Positions 1 to 9,573 of a DNA stretch of 64,000 nt are shown here, piece by piece; positions within the stretch are counted from its first letter, which is position 1; the number at the start of each line of letters is the position of its first letter. The DNA is from Massilia sp. ZL223 (GTDB lineage: Bacteria; Pseudomonadota; Gammaproteobacteria; Burkholderiales; Burkholderiaceae_D). The notes beneath the pieces were generated by a model, which saw only the letters and a program-made list of their open reading frames with translations, did not search any database and was not told where the DNA came from. The stretch covers positions 18,877 through 82,876 of the forward strand of contig NZ_JAGPWD010000027.1 of NCBI RefSeq assembly GCF_018119395.1. Reading direction: 5' to 3'. Position numbers and translations under genes: made by a program.

Positions 1-114
1 CTGGCCTGGTTTCGCCTCTTTTTCCTTGTCGCCGCAGCCGGCCAGGGCCGCCGTGACGAGCACCAGCGCCGCGCACAGCGCACGCTTGGGGGTGGATGGG
101 AAGGTGGTTTGCAT
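1..114 (-). CDS. Partial lipoprotein, probably EpsD-family peptidyl-prolyl isomerase
   Basis: Only the first 38 codons are in the window; the gene runs off the left edge. Reading from an ATG at 114, the product has a basic start, a hydrophobic core and a lipobox (LAGC, Cys27) followed by a charged GDKEKE stretch, so it is a secreted lipoprotein anchored at Cys27. In exosortase-B exopolysaccharide clusters the gene near epsL that starts with such a short lipoprotein signal is the EpsD-family peptidyl-prolyl cis-trans isomerase. That identity is inferred from context because no catalytic domain is visible. It lies downstream of fcl on the same strand with a 188 bp gap. Confidence 0.6.
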   Translation of the reverse strand, partial: MQTTFPSTPKRALCAALVLVTAALAGCGDKEKEAKPGQ

Positions 115-158
115 GGCTGCCAAGTGGAAGGTTTTCAAGATGATTTCCTCGACGTTAA

Positions 159-175
159 GGGCGGCAAGGCCGCCC
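159..175 (-). terminator. Hairpin between fcl and the EpsD-like gene
   Basis: A perfect inverted repeat (GGGCGGC, 3-nt loop, GCCGCCC) lies downstream of fcl and 45 bp ahead of the EpsD-like start. On the minus strand only TTAACG follows, so it is a weak intrinsic terminator at best and may instead be an mRNA-processing or attenuating hairpin. Confidence 0.3.
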
Positions 176-302
176 GCTTGTTATGTGTGCCGGAGTCGCG
201 ATCTGGTCCCGGTCTGGACTCATCCATTCTGGGGAGCGCACGCCGGCCTCTCTGTACGTCAATTAACACTCTGCTAAACGGGTCGCCCACCGCATGCCCG
301 CC

Positions 303-1292
303 TCAGGCCACGGCCCGCACCGGCTGCGCTTCCTCCTGCTCCGCCAGGTAAGCCGCATAGGCGCGCTTCAGGCCTTCCGCCAGCGGCGTGCTGGCGCGCC
401 ACCCCAGGCTGGCCAGCTTGGAGACGTCGAGCAGCTTGCGCGGCGTGCCGTCCGGCTTGCCGGCGTCGAAGACGATGCGCCCCTGGTAGCCGACGGTCTC
501 GCCCACCAGGCGCGCCAGCTCGGCGATGGTCACGTCCTGGCCGGTGCCGACGTTGACGTGCGAGTGCATGGGGTCGGTATGCGCCGCATACACGTCCTGC
601 GCCAGGTTCATCACGTAGACGCTGGCGGCGGCCATGTCGTCGACGTAGAGGAATTCGCGCATCGGCTTGCCGCTGCCCCAGATCACGACCTCGGGTGCGC
701 CGTTCGCCTTGGCTTCATGGAAGCGGCGCAGCAGCGCGGGAATCACGTGGCTGTTCTCGGGGTGGTAGTTGTCGCCGGGCCCGTACAGGTTGGTCGGCAT
801 CACGCTGCGGTAGTCGGTGCCGTACTGGCGGTTGTAGCTCTCGCACAGCTTGATGCCGGCGATCTTGGCCATCGCATAGGGCTCGTTGGTCGGCTCGAGC
901 TTGCCGTTCATCAGGTATTCCTCGCGGATTGGCTGGCCCGCCAGGCGCGGATAGATGCAGGAAGAGCCGAGGAACAGCAGCTTCTTCACGCCGGCGCGCC
1001 AGGCTTCGTGCACCACGTTGGCCTGGACCATCATGTTGTCGTAGATGAACTCGGCCGGATAGGTGTTGTTGGCGTGGATGCCGCCCACCCTGGCGGCGGC
1101 CAGGTAGACCTGGTCGACCTGCTCGGTGCGGAAGAACTCGCGCACCTGGGCCTGGTCGGTGAGTTCCAGTTCGGCATGGCTGCGGGTGACGATGTTGGTG
1201 TGGCCCTGGGCGTGCAGGACGCGCACGATGGCCGAGCCGACCAGGCCGCGGTGGCCGGCGACGTAGATACGGGGCTGCGTAGTGTTCGACAC
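303..1292 (-). CDS. fcl: GDP-L-fucose synthase
   Basis: This 329-residue enzyme converts GDP-4-keto-6-deoxy-mannose to GDP-L-fucose by epimerisation and NADPH-dependent reduction in the cytoplasm. The N-terminal Rossmann motif GHRGLVGSA replaces the usual GxxGxxG, as is normal for this family. The SSCIYP and YAMAK segments carry the catalytic Ser/Tyr/Lys. Length matches the family. The start is GTG at 1292, chosen because GGAG lies 5 nt upstream and overlaps the last codons and stop of gmd, so the two genes are probably translationally coupled. With gmd it supplies fucose or related deoxysugar for the exopolysaccharide made by the neighbouring eps genes. The final residues ([11 protein letters not shown]) form a short extra tail. 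Confidence 0.95.
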   Translation of the reverse strand: MSNTTQPRIYVAGHRGLVGSAIVRVLHAQGHTNIVTRSHAELELTDQAQVREFFRTEQVDQVYLAAARVGGIHANNTYPAEFIYDNMMVQANVVHEAWRAGVKKLLFLGSSCIYPRLAGQPIREEYLMNGKLEPTNEPYAMAKIAGIKLCESYNRQYGTDYRSVMPTNLYGPGDNYHPENSHVIPALLRRFHEAKANGAPEVVIWGSGKPMREFLYVDDMAAASVYVMNLAQDVYAAHTDPMHSHVNVGTGQDVTIAELARLVGETVGYQGRIVFDAGKPDGTPRKLLDVSKLASLGWRASTPLAEGLKRAYAAYLAEQEEAQPVRAVA

Positions 1293-1294
1293 GT

Positions 1295-2410
1295 TTACTC
1301 CAGTGAAATTGCAACGTTGTAGCCATGCGAGGTCAGCAGCTTGTGGCGGCGCGCCGTCTCCAGGTCATGCGCCACCATCTCCTGCACCATCGCTTCGAAG
1401 CTGGTCGCCGGCTCCCAGCCGAGACGCTCGCGTGCGCGGCTGGGGTCGCCCAGCAGGGTCTCGACTTCGGTGGGCCGGAAGTATTGCGGATCGACCGCCA
1501 CGATCGGCTGGCCGGCAGCCACGCCCGGCGCCTTGTCGCCATGGATGCGCGCCACGATGCCGCGTTCGTGCACGCCCTCCCCCTGCCAGGCGATCTCGAT
1601 GCCGAGTTCCTCGGCGGCGATCTCGACGAACTGGCGCACCGAGTACTGGCGGCCGGTGGCGATCACGAAGTCTTCCGGCTTGTCCTGCTGCAGCATCAGC
1701 CACTGCATGTGGACATAGTCGCGCGCATGGCCCCAGTCGCGCAGCGCGTCCAGGTTGCCCAGGTAGAGCTCGCGCTCCAGGCCTTGCGAGATGTTGGCCA
1801 GCGCGCGCGTGATCTTGCGGGTGACGAAGGTCTCGCCGCGGCGCGGGGATTCGTGGTTGAACAGGATGCCGTTGCAGGCATACATGCCATAGGCTTCGCG
1901 GTAATTGACGGTGATCCAGTAGGCGTAGAGCTTGGCCACCGCATAAGGGCTGCGCGGATAGAAAGGCGTGCTTTCGCGCTGGGGCGATTCCTGGACCAGG
2001 CCGTAGAGCTCGGAGGTCGAGGCCTGGTAGAAGCGGGTTTTCTTTTCCAGTCCCAGGAAGCGAATCGCCTCCAGCAGGCGCAAGGTGCCGAGGGCGTCGA
2101 CGTCGGCCGTGTATTCGGGCGACTCGAAGGACACCGCGACATGGCTCATGGCGCCCAGGTTGTACACCTCGTCCGGCTGGACCTGGGCGATGATGCGCGT
2201 CAGGTTGGAGGTGTCGCTCAGGTCGCCGTAATGCAGGATCAGGCGCGGATTGTCCGAGTGCGGATCCTGGTAGATATGGTCGATGCGGTGGGTATTGAAC
2301 AGCGAGGCACGGCGCTTGATGCCATGGACCTCGTACCCTTTCGCAAGCAGCAGTTCCGCGAGGTAAGAGCCGTCCTGGCCCGTTACCCCGGTGATCAGAG
2401 CTTTCTTCAT
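1295..2410 (-). CDS. gmd: GDP-mannose 4,6-dehydratase
   Basis: This 371-residue short-chain-dehydrogenase-fold enzyme makes GDP-4-keto-6-deoxy-D-mannose from GDP-mannose, the step before fcl. The start [19 protein letters not shown] contains the NADP-binding GxxGxxG variant. The [13 protein letters not shown] stretch, the STSELYG segment with the catalytic Ser/Thr/Glu, and [15 protein letters not shown] with the catalytic Tyr/Lys are all present. AAGGA precedes the ATG by 9 nt. A good sigma-70-type promoter lies 73-100 bp upstream, so gmd-fcl can be transcribed independently of the priming transferase gene that precedes it on the same strand. Confidence 0.96.
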   Translation of the reverse strand: MKKALITGVTGQDGSYLAELLLAKGYEVHGIKRRASLFNTHRIDHIYQDPHSDNPRLILHYGDLSDTSNLTRIIAQVQPDEVYNLGAMSHVAVSFESPEYTADVDALGTLRLLEAIRFLGLEKKTRFYQASTSELYGLVQESPQRESTPFYPRSPYAVAKLYAYWITVNYREAYGMYACNGILFNHESPRRGETFVTRKITRALANISQGLERELYLGNLDALRDWGHARDYVHMQWLMLQQDKPEDFVIATGRQYSVRQFVEIAAEELGIEIAWQGEGVHERGIVARIHGDKAPGVAAGQPIVAVDPQYFRPTEVETLLGDPSRARERLGWEPATSFEAMVQEMVAHDLETARRHKLLTSHGYNVAISLE

Positions 2411-2716
2411 CTTGTTTTGTCCTTGTGTTTCCTGTTTGCCAGAGGCAGCCGGCCCTCCGAAAAACTTGCAAACTCATCAATGATTCTACGCAGCGTGCAT
2501 GGTCGTGCAAACAAGACCGCAATCGTGCGCACCTCTTTTAAGTAGGACTTAAGTAAATCGTTGCCCTTTCGTACGATGACGTGTTTTCACACGTAAATGC
2601 GCGTGCTTTAGCGCAAATTAGTTACAGTTAGCAATCCAGGCAAACCGCGGCCCGCTGCTGTTCGATGCGCCGGAAACGGTCCGGTTCACTGTGCGCCGGA
2701 AGGCGCCCTGGTACGC
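2411..2716. other. 306 bp intergenic region with dyads
   Basis: The gap between the priming transferase and gmd is AT-richer than its flanks and contains no convincing gene. Besides the gmd promoter it holds a perfect dyad at 2579-2594 (ACGTGT, 4 bp, ACACGT) and a short palindrome ACTTAAGT near 2548-2555. These are candidate regulator sites for exopolysaccharide expression. No protein can be assigned to them from sequence alone. Confidence 0.4.
2483..2510 (-). promoter_or_regulatory. Predicted sigma-70 promoter for gmd-fcl
   Basis: On the minus strand TTGCAC, a 16 bp spacer and TAGAAT fit the -35/-10 pattern. It sits 73 bp before the gmd start codon in an otherwise noncoding gap. Confidence 0.5.
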
Positions 2717-4099
2717 TTAGTGCGCGTTTTCGCGGGTGAAGACGACCTTCACCGTCTTCAGGATGATCCAGAGGTCGAGCCACAGCGACCAGTTGCGCAG
2801 GTAGTCCAGGTCGTACTGGATGCGCGCCTCCATCTTGTCGAGGGTCGCGGTCTCGCCGCGCAGGCCGTTGACCTGGGCCCAGCCGGTGATGCCCGGCCTG
2901 ACCTTGTGGCGCAGCATGTAGCCCTTGATCAGCTTGCGGTACTGCTCGTTGTGGGCCACCGCATGCGGACGCGGGCCGACGATGCTCATGCGTCCCTGCA
3001 GGGCGTTGATGAATTGCGGCAGCTCGTCGAGCGAGGTGCGGCGCAGGAAGCCGCCCACCCGGGTCACGCGCCGGTCGTCCTTCCTGGCCTGGACCACCAC
3101 CGGGCCGTCGTCGGTGACGGTCATCGAGCGGAACTTGTAGACATAGATTTCTTCGCCGTACAGGCCGTAGCGGCGCTGCTTGAAGATGATCGGGCCCGGC
3201 GAACTCAGCTTGACGGCGATGGCGATCACCAGCATCAGGGGCGCCAGCAGGATCAGGGCGAACAGGGAGATCACGACGTCGCTGCCCCGCTTGAGCACGC
3301 TGTTGAAGCCCATGAAGGGCGTCTCGCTGATCGCGATCACCGGCATGCCGCCGACGGTGTCGAAGCGCGCCTGCATCAGGTCGAACACATACACGTCCGG
3401 CAGGAAGTAGACCGAGGCCGTGGTGTCCTTCAGCTCGTCGATCAGCTTGCGGATGCGCGGCTGGGCCGAGATCGGCTGGCTGATGAAGATCATCTTGATG
3501 TTGTGCTGGCGCACATAGGCGGCCACCTCGGCCATCTTGCCCAGCATCGGGTGGACCAGGCTGGCAGGCTTGCGCTCGTCGGCGCGGTCGTCGAAGAAGC
3601 CGATCACCTGCATGAAGAGGTTCGGATGGCGGTCGCACACGCCGGCGAACTTGATGCCGACGTCGTTCGCGCCCACCACCACGATGGAACGCACTTCTTC
3701 GCCGCGGTCGCGGCTGCCGGTGGCGCGGCGCACCGCGATGTGGCTGACCAGGATCGTGACCGGCGTGGCGACGAACCAGGCCAGCAGCACGCGCTCGTCA
3801 TAGTAGTACTTGAGGCCGCTCGCCGAACCCAGGAAATACAGGACCGCGATCGTCACGCACCAGCCGAACACGGTGTCGCGCGCATAGGCCAGCATGCGGC
3901 CGCTGCGCCAGGTGCGGTAGGGATCGATGTGCTGGTAGACCGAGGACGAGATGAAGAACGCGAGGATCATCAGGACCAGCGAGTATCCCGAGAACGGCTC
4001 GCCGTACACCAGCGTGGCGAGATACAGGGTCCCCATGACGATCAGGGGATCGAGCACGCGCTGGAAGAACGAGATAATCGGAATATCGTTGACCGTCAT
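2717..4099 (-). CDS. Undecaprenyl-phosphate sugar phosphotransferase (exopolysaccharide priming enzyme)
   Basis: This 460-residue membrane enzyme transfers a sugar-1-phosphate, usually glucose or galactose, to undecaprenyl phosphate and so starts repeat-unit assembly. About four hydrophobic segments occupy residues 10-130, then a nucleotide-binding-like domain (IVVVGANDVGIKFAG), another membrane segment near 270-300, and the C-terminal bacterial sugar-transferase domain with SPGPIIFKQRRYG, KFRSM and RPGITGWAQVNG. This is the WcaJ/polyprenyl glycosylphosphotransferase layout at normal length. It follows the EpsL-like gene with a 29 bp gap and probably shares its transcript. The exact sugar cannot be read from the sequence. 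Confidence 0.9.
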   Translation of the reverse strand: MTVNDIPIISFFQRVLDPLIVMGTLYLATLVYGEPFSGYSLVLMILAFFISSSVYQHIDPYRTWRSGRMLAYARDTVFGWCVTIAVLYFLGSASGLKYYYDERVLLAWFVATPVTILVSHIAVRRATGSRDRGEEVRSIVVVGANDVGIKFAGVCDRHPNLFMQVIGFFDDRADERKPASLVHPMLGKMAEVAAYVRQHNIKMIFISQPISAQPRIRKLIDELKDTTASVYFLPDVYVFDLMQARFDTVGGMPVIAISETPFMGFNSVLKRGSDVVISLFALILLAPLMLVIAIAVKLSSPGPIIFKQRRYGLYGEEIYVYKFRSMTVTDDGPVVVQARKDDRRVTRVGGFLRRTSLDELPQFINALQGRMSIVGPRPHAVAHNEQYRKLIKGYMLRHKVRPGITGWAQVNGLRGETATLDKMEARIQYDLDYLRNWSLWLDLWIILKTVKVVFTRENAH

Positions 4100-4128
4100 G
4101 TTTCACGTCTTTTCTCTTGGTGTCCACG

Positions 4129-5343
4129 TCAGAACAGGACGTTGGCGCCGACCTGCACCACGTTGGCGTCGAAGCGGCTGGTGCCGAGTACGCGCGAACC
4201 GCTGCGCGCCTGGTGCGAATAGCCCGCCTGCACCTGGATCTTGCGTTTGACCTGCCAGGTGGCGCGCAGGTTGGCGGAGCGGATCGTGTCGTTGAGGTCT
4301 TCCGAACCGGGGAACTCCCGGCGCGCGTTGTAGTCGCGCTTTTCGTAGATGGCGCTGGCGTCGACCTTGACCTTGCCGGTCGCGTTCCAGGTCGCCCCCA
4401 GCATCGCGCCCTTGTTCAGGGTGTAGCTGACGACGGTGCTTTCGATCGGGGCGAATTCGCGCCATACCGAGGCGCTGTAGCTCATCTTGCCCCGCGGCTG
4501 GTAGAGCGCCGTCACGCGCCCGTTGACGCCGCTGGTCTTGCCTTCGCCGAAGGACGGCTGCTCGCGCCGCACATAGCCGACCAGCGCCTGCAGGGTGGTC
4601 GAGCCGGTGGCGAGCCAGTTGACGCGTGCCTTCAGTTCGTCCTGCGTGAAGTCGTCGGTCAGCAGCGGATTCGGACGGTTGGGCCGGCGGATGGGAAACT
4701 CGCCTTTCACCCGGCGCGCCACCAGGCCGACCGAGCTGCCGCTCCTGGGCTGGTAGATCAGCTCGGCCTCGGCCGCCTTTTCGGTGCGGTTGTTGAAGCG
4801 CTGGGCCTGCAGCTCGTAGTCCCAGCGCTCGCGCGCCACGCCCGCACGCAGCTTCCAGCTCGGATGCATCTTCCATCCGGCATCGAAGAACTGGCGGCGC
4901 AGCTTGCGCAGGTTGCGCTCGTTGCTCTGGAAGTCGGTGTAAGGCGCCAGCGTCTGGACATGGTTGACTTCCGCTTTGCCCTCCAGCTTGTTGCCGATCT
5001 CCCAGTTCCACTGGGCCTGCAGGTCGCGCCCATCGTAGTCGAGCTGCTTGAAGTGATCGAACTTGACCTTGGACGCCTTGGCGACGGCGGAAATGCGCTG
5101 GCGGCTGATGCGCTTGTTGTAGACCACGCCGCCTTCGAGCGTGCGGTAGGAATCGCCGCGCTTGCCCTGGAAGGGGCGCGCGTTGTCGGGAATGCGCAGC
5201 AGGTTGTCGTCGTAGGCCCAGCCGATGCCGCCGTAGAGGCGCATGCCTTCTTCGGGCGGGGCCGCGAATGCGGATGCGGCCGGCAGGGTGATGAGGGCGC
5301 CGATCACGGCGGCGGCCAGGGGACGGTAGCGGAAACTCAGCAT
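4129..5343 (-). CDS. EpsL-like outer-membrane beta-barrel of an exosortase-B exopolysaccharide system
   Basis: This 404-residue protein has a clear Sec signal peptide (cleavage after SAFA, near residue 28). The mature part is rich in alternating aromatic/polar strands and ends with the outer-membrane pattern ANVLF (terminal Phe). The GGIGWAYDDNLLRIPDN start of the mature part resembles the EpsL family found next to exosortase B and EpsD-EpsE genes, thought to help export the polysaccharide. It lies between the CPBP protease and the priming transferase on the same strand, which agrees with that role. The transport function is a family inference, not seen directly. Confidence 0.8.
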   Translation of the reverse strand: MLSFRYRPLAAAVIGALITLPAASAFAAPPEEGMRLYGGIGWAYDDNLLRIPDNARPFQGKRGDSYRTLEGGVVYNKRISRQRISAVAKASKVKFDHFKQLDYDGRDLQAQWNWEIGNKLEGKAEVNHVQTLAPYTDFQSNERNLRKLRRQFFDAGWKMHPSWKLRAGVARERWDYELQAQRFNNRTEKAAEAELIYQPRSGSSVGLVARRVKGEFPIRRPNRPNPLLTDDFTQDELKARVNWLATGSTTLQALVGYVRREQPSFGEGKTSGVNGRVTALYQPRGKMSYSASVWREFAPIESTVVSYTLNKGAMLGATWNATGKVKVDASAIYEKRDYNARREFPGSEDLNDTIRSANLRATWQVKRKIQVQAGYSHQARSGSRVLGTSRFDANVVQVGANVLF

Positions 5344-5379
5344 GTTGTTTGTCTTCTCGAAAGTGCGACGCTAGTCGGA

Positions 5380-6138
5380 TTACCAGAACGCCCAGCTGCC
5401 CGTCGTCACCACCCAGATCCCCAGCAATCCATTGGTGACGGCGTGGGCCAGCACGGGCGACCACAGGTTTCGGTGCCGCATGTAGAGCAGGCTGTAGGCG
5501 ACGCCGGCGACGATGCCGGCCAGCCAGAGATTGTGTTCGAAGCCGAACAGCACGACGGGAACGAGGAAGGCCTTGAGACCGACTCGGGCCGGATCGACCT
5601 GCTCGAAGTCCGAGGCTTCCACCCAGCGCATCAGGAAGGAACGCCAGAACAGTTCTTCCATGACGGGCACGACCAGGGCGGCGCCGGCGATGCGGATAGC
5701 CGCCAGCAGCCAGTCGATCTCGCCCGCGGTGCGCGGGTCGTAGCCGGGACTCGATCCGACCACCATCCAGGGCGCGTCGAGATTAATCCACAGCACCAGC
5801 ACGAGCACGCCGGCCGCGATGGCGACGGCGGCTTGCCTGAATGTGATGAAAGCGTGTCGCAGCTCGGCGTACTGCTTCCAGAACACGGCCAGCAGCACGG
5901 CCACCAGCCCGATCTGGACCGGATACAGCCAGCGCAGCTCGGCGCGCGCGAAGCCGGCGCGCTCGAGCATGTCGCCGAGGATGATGAAGAAGATATAGGT
6001 GCCGAAAGGCAGGATCCGCGCCCAGGCGGCGCGGCTCAGGAACGGCGTCTCCGCCGGGGAGGACTTCGCTGCAGCATGATGGACCGAGAGCGCCTTGGGC
6101 GCGGAGGAAACGATGCGTTGTTCGTTGTTCTCGGTCAT
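5380..6138 (-). CDS. CPBP/CAAX-type intramembrane protease associated with exosortase loci
   Basis: This 252-residue protein has about seven hydrophobic helices. It carries the glutamic intramembrane protease motif EELFWRSFLMRW (EExxxR-like) near residue 175, a conserved FGFEHNLW histidine segment, and AHAVTNGLLG near the end. This pattern matches the CAAX-prenyl-protease-related proteins coded beside exosortase/PEP-CTERM and exopolysaccharide genes. Substrates are unknown; processing or sorting of surface proteins is the usual suggestion. It lies 37 bp upstream of the EpsL-like gene and 44 bp downstream of uup, all on the minus strand. The start has no strong ribosome site. Confidence 0.8.
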   Translation of the reverse strand: MTENNEQRIVSSAPKALSVHHAAAKSSPAETPFLSRAAWARILPFGTYIFFIILGDMLERAGFARAELRWLYPVQIGLVAVLLAVFWKQYAELRHAFITFRQAAVAIAAGVLVLVLWINLDAPWMVVGSSPGYDPRTAGEIDWLLAAIRIAGAALVVPVMEELFWRSFLMRWVEASDFEQVDPARVGLKAFLVPVVLFGFEHNLWLAGIVAGVAYSLLYMRHRNLWSPVLAHAVTNGLLGIWVVTTGSWAFW

Positions 6139-6182
6139 GGATTCAATGGCGGGCGCCTGGCCCGCTTGCCTGTTTCGTTAGG

Positions 6183-8111
6183 CTACTCTCCCCTGGCGCG
6201 AGCTTCAATGCGCTCCCAGCGTTCCAGGGCGTCGAGCAGCAGATCGTCGATCTCGGCGTAGCGCGCATTCAGGCGCTTGGCATCGCCGGGATTCTGCTTG
6301 TAGAAGTCCGGCGAATTCATCTGTGCTGTAATCGCCGACTGCTCATCTTCAAGAGTCGCGATCAGCTGAGGAAGTTCCTCCAGTTCGCGCTGCTCTTTGT
6401 AGCTCAACTTTACCTTCTTAGCGGCAGGGCTCTGTGCGGTGGATGACATACCACTCGGTTTCGTCACGGCAGGCTTCGGCGCCTCCGCGGCCTTCGCGGG
6501 CTGGAACGCGGGTTCGCTGGCTTTCACGCGTTCCCAATCGGTATAGCCGCCGACGTATTCGCGCCACATGCCGGCGCCTTCGGCAACGATCACCTGGGTC
6601 ACGACATTGTCCAGGAAGGTACGGTCGTGGCTGACGAGAAACACGGTGCCGGTATAGTCCTCAAGCAATTCCTCGAGCAGTTCGAGGGTGTCGATGTCGA
6701 GGTCGTTGGTCGGTTCGTCGAGCACCAGGCAGTTGGCCGGCTTGGCGAACAGGCGCGCCAGCAGCAGGCGGTTGCGTTCGCCGCCGGAGAGCGACTTGAC
6801 CGGCGAACGCGCGCGTTCCGGCGCGAACAGGAAGTCGCTCAGGTAGGTCATCACGTGCTTGCGCTGGCCATTGATCTCGACCCAGTCGCTGCCCGGCGAG
6901 ATGGTGTCGGCCAGGCTCGCCTCTTCGTTGAGCTGGGCGCGCATCTGGTCGAAGTAGGCCACGTTCAGGCGCGTGCCCAGCTTGACCGTGCCGCTGTCGG
7001 CGCTCTCCTCGCCCAGGATAATCTTGAGCAAGGTGGTCTTGCCGGCGCCGTTGGGGCCGATCAGGCCGACCTTGTCGCCGCGCAGGATGGTGCCGGTGAA
7101 ATTCGTGATGATCTGCTTGTCGCCGTAACGCTTGGAGACGTTCTCGAGCTCGGCCACGATCTTGCCGGAGCGTTCTCCGGTGCCGACGTCGAGCTTGACC
7201 TGCCCTTGTTGGTCGCGGCGTGCCGCGCGCTGCAGGCGCAGCGCTTCCAGGCGGCGCACGCGGCCTTCGTCGCGGGTGCGGCGCGCCTGCACGCCCTTGC
7301 GGATCCACACTTCTTCCTGGGCCAGGAACTTGTCGAACTTGGCGTTCTCGACTTCCTCGTTGGCCAGCAGTTCGCGCTTGCGTTCCTGGTAGGTCGAGAA
7401 ATTACCCGGGAAGGAAAGCAGGCGGCCACGGTCGAGTTCGACGATGCGGGTGGCCACGTTGTCGAGGAAGCTGCGGTCGTGGGTGATGAACAGCACCGAG
7501 CCGCGGAATTCGCGCAGCAGGCCTTCCAGCCACTTGATCGAGGTGAAGTCGAGGTGGTTGGTGGGTTCGTCGAGCAGCAGCACGTCCGGGCCGGAGACCA
7601 GTGCCACGGCCAGGGCCACGCGCTTCTGCATACCGCCGGACAGGGTGCCCATCTTCGCTTCGCGCGCCAGGCCCAGGCGGTCGAGGGTGGTGTCGACCTT
7701 GTGCGCCAGGTTCCAGCCGTCGAGGGCGTCGAGCTTCGACTGCAGCTCGTGCATGCGTTCCATCAGGGCTTCGTCGTCGCCCTGGCCGAACTTGCCGGTG
7801 AGCTCTTCGTACTCGGTGAGCATGGCTTGCTGCTCGCCCATGCCGGCGGCGACCGCGTCGAACACGGTGACCTCGGGGTCGAACACGGGTTCCTGCTCGA
7901 CGTAGGCGATCTTCAGCCCCTGCTGCATGACCAGCAGGCCGTCGTCGAGCCTGGACCGGCCGGAAATAATCTTGAGCAGCGAGGATTTGCCGGTGCCGTT
8001 GCGGCCGATCAGGCCGACGCGCTCGCCGGCCTCCAGCGAAAAGTCGGCGTGGTCGAGCAGTGCCACGTGGCCGAAGGCCAGCTGGGCGGAAGTAAGGGAG
8101 ATGACAGCCAT
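6183..8111 (-). CDS. uup: ABC-F ATPase Uup
   Basis: This 642-residue cytoplasmic protein has two ATP-binding cassettes and no membrane segments. Cassette 1 has Walker A GRNGTGKSS, signature LSGGMQKR and Walker B VLLLDEPTNHLD. Cassette 2 has GPNGAGKTT, LSGGERNR and CLVLDEPTNDLD. A charged linker separates them, and a C-terminal coiled coil (LSYKEQRELEELPQLIATLE onward, about residues 565-640) is the DNA-binding extension that marks Uup among ABC-F proteins. Uup affects precise transposon excision, replication-associated tolerance and ribosome function. It is the first gene of the minus-strand run leading into the eps genes, but its relation to them is probably only positional. Confidence 0.93.
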   Translation of the reverse strand: MAVISLTSAQLAFGHVALLDHADFSLEAGERVGLIGRNGTGKSSLLKIISGRSRLDDGLLVMQQGLKIAYVEQEPVFDPEVTVFDAVAAGMGEQQAMLTEYEELTGKFGQGDDEALMERMHELQSKLDALDGWNLAHKVDTTLDRLGLAREAKMGTLSGGMQKRVALAVALVSGPDVLLLDEPTNHLDFTSIKWLEGLLREFRGSVLFITHDRSFLDNVATRIVELDRGRLLSFPGNFSTYQERKRELLANEEVENAKFDKFLAQEEVWIRKGVQARRTRDEGRVRRLEALRLQRAARRDQQGQVKLDVGTGERSGKIVAELENVSKRYGDKQIITNFTGTILRGDKVGLIGPNGAGKTTLLKIILGEESADSGTVKLGTRLNVAYFDQMRAQLNEEASLADTISPGSDWVEINGQRKHVMTYLSDFLFAPERARSPVKSLSGGERNRLLLARLFAKPANCLVLDEPTNDLDIDTLELLEELLEDYTGTVFLVSHDRTFLDNVVTQVIVAEGAGMWREYVGGYTDWERVKASEPAFQPAKAAEAPKPAVTKPSGMSSTAQSPAAKKVKLSYKEQRELEELPQLIATLEDEQSAITAQMNSPDFYKQNPGDAKRLNARYAEIDDLLLDALERWERIEARARGE

Positions 8112-8346
8112 AATGGGTTAGCGTCCTGCGGGCGCGGGTTGCTGCCGCAGCGACAAATGCATGAAATGATTGAATGAGACCGGTATTGTACCGACTCGTG
8201 GGGCAAGGCCTCGAACAATCCGGCCATCCTCGGCTATAATTGCGCTCGGTTCACGGTTCCGGCCCGTTCGCGGGGTCCGCCCGCCGGACTGCAGGCCTGG
8301 TTCTGCCGGGTGACTGCCCTGCCCGCTTCACGGCGGCGCTCGCGTC

Positions 8347-8421
8347 CTCTCCGTAGCACAATGGATAGTGCACATGCCTCCTAAGCGTGGGATACTGGTT
8401 CGATTCCAGTCGGAGGGACCA
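8347..8421 (+). tRNA. tRNA-Arg (anticodon CCU)
   Basis: The 75 nt sequence folds by eye into a full cloverleaf: acceptor stem CTCTCCG/CGGAGGG with one U-G pair, D arm GCAC/GTGC, anticodon stem CATGC/GCGTG around loop CTCCTAA (anticodon CCT), a 4-nt variable loop, T arm ACTGG/CCAGT with TTCGATT loop, discriminator A and encoded CCA. It reads AGG codons. No integrase or attachment-site repeat is visible beside it. Confidence 0.95.
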
Positions 8422-8514
8422 ACTCGATAGACCTTCCCTCATCTGCCAGCCCGTCCGACCGGATAAGTGGCGCCGATCGGCTGGCGCTGGCACTCGGCTG
8501 CGCCGTATCGCGAA

Positions 8515-9573
8515 TCAATCCATCGGCTCCTTAGGAAGGCAGGAAAGCATCTGCTGGATACGCTGCTCGGAATAAACGCTTGCCGCGGCCTGGAGCGCTT
8601 CCTGAGTGACCTGGGACTGGATGACCCCTCCCTTTTTGGCCAGCAAGTCTTTCCCGAGGATGACAAAGTCGAGCATCTGATTAATCCCCGTATAAGCGCG
8701 AATATCGCTTCCTGACGAGGCAACGTGGCCCTGCCTGCATCTGTCGGTTTTGATATCCGGCTTGGAAACGAAGGGCGCCTTGAGGTTCAGCTCTTCCGGA
8801 CTGCAGCGTTTCGCCACGGGGATGGGTCCGGGCTTTTGGGGCGATACCTTGCCATAGCGGAGCAACTGGTGAAGGGCAATCGAACCCTCGCCAAAGGCAG
8901 GTCCGCTGTCGGCGATCACAGCCCATGTCGGCTTGTAGCCCGCACCACCGATCCATACCACTTTGCCCAGCAGGTCCTCGGTGGGGGTGACCGCAACGGG
9001 AAGCGACTCGGCATCCAGGTACCGCGCTTCGCCATCCACCAGGTGCCGCAGGGACGTGGCGGAGAAGTAGGCTTGAATCTGTTCTCCTGCTACGGTTTCC
9101 AGCAAGGCTCCCATTTTCGGCCTGCCTATCCCATTACCAGCCACGTAGCCCTTTTTGCATGACGTGGGACTCCGCCCGGGCGCCAAGGCTTCGACCTCCA
9201 TGCCGAACACACAAAACATTGGTGTGCCGGGGCCGAACCCGGCCTTTGCGGCCTGAGAAAATTCCACGGCACAGGTGGCATCGCAGGATTGAGTCTCTTT
9301 ACCGTTCCAGCGGGACATACCATTTTGCAGGTAAGTAAAACCGTGATCGCCAACCGTATACGACGCCGGGCCACCGTCCGGATTCACGGCCAGCCGCGCA
9401 CGCACGGCGATGGACCCATCGGCGAATTTGCGCGTGCTGGCTTTCATCTTGTCGCCGGCGCGGTTCTTGACTGTAATCTTCCCAGGGATACCGCAGTCCT
9501 CGGCACCGATGACCGCGGCTGTCACAAAGAACTGGGCTGTCATGATAGCTATTGCTGGCTTAGGAAATCTCAT
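8515..9573 (-). CDS. Secreted protein resembling GH75 (fungal-type) chitosanases
   Basis: The start is the ATG at 9573, with AAAGGAG 7 nt upstream, giving 352 residues with a signal peptide (cleavage near VIGA-EDC). Two stretches resemble glycoside hydrolase family 75: SYTVGDHGFTYLQNG near the N-terminus and TWAVIADSGPAFGEGSIAL in the middle, matching the family pattern of Val/Ile-x-Asp-x-Gly-Pro followed by GEGS. Several Cys pairs suggest disulfides. GH75 enzymes cut chitosan. The assignment rests on motif recall and is tentative. GC looks lower (about 56-60 percent) than neighbouring genes and it lies 93 bp from tRNA-Arg, which hints at acquisition. Confidence 0.6.
   Translation of the reverse strand: MRFPKPAIAIMTAQFFVTAAVIGAEDCGIPGKITVKNRAGDKMKASTRKFADGSIAVRARLAVNPDGGPASYTVGDHGFTYLQNGMSRWNGKETQSCDATCAVEFSQAAKAGFGPGTPMFCVFGMEVEALAPGRSPTSCKKGYVAGNGIGRPKMGALLETVAGEQIQAYFSATSLRHLVDGEARYLDAESLPVAVTPTEDLLGKVVWIGGAGYKPTWAVIADSGPAFGEGSIALHQLLRYGKVSPQKPGPIPVAKRCSPEELNLKAPFVSKPDIKTDRCRQGHVASSGSDIRAYTGINQMLDFVILGKDLLAKKGGVIQSQVTQEALQAAASVYSEQRIQQMLSCLPKEPMD

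Noticed and set aside
8347..8421. Genomic-island attachment site at tRNA-Arg
   Set aside because: No integrase gene and no direct repeat of the tRNA 3' end were seen nearby.
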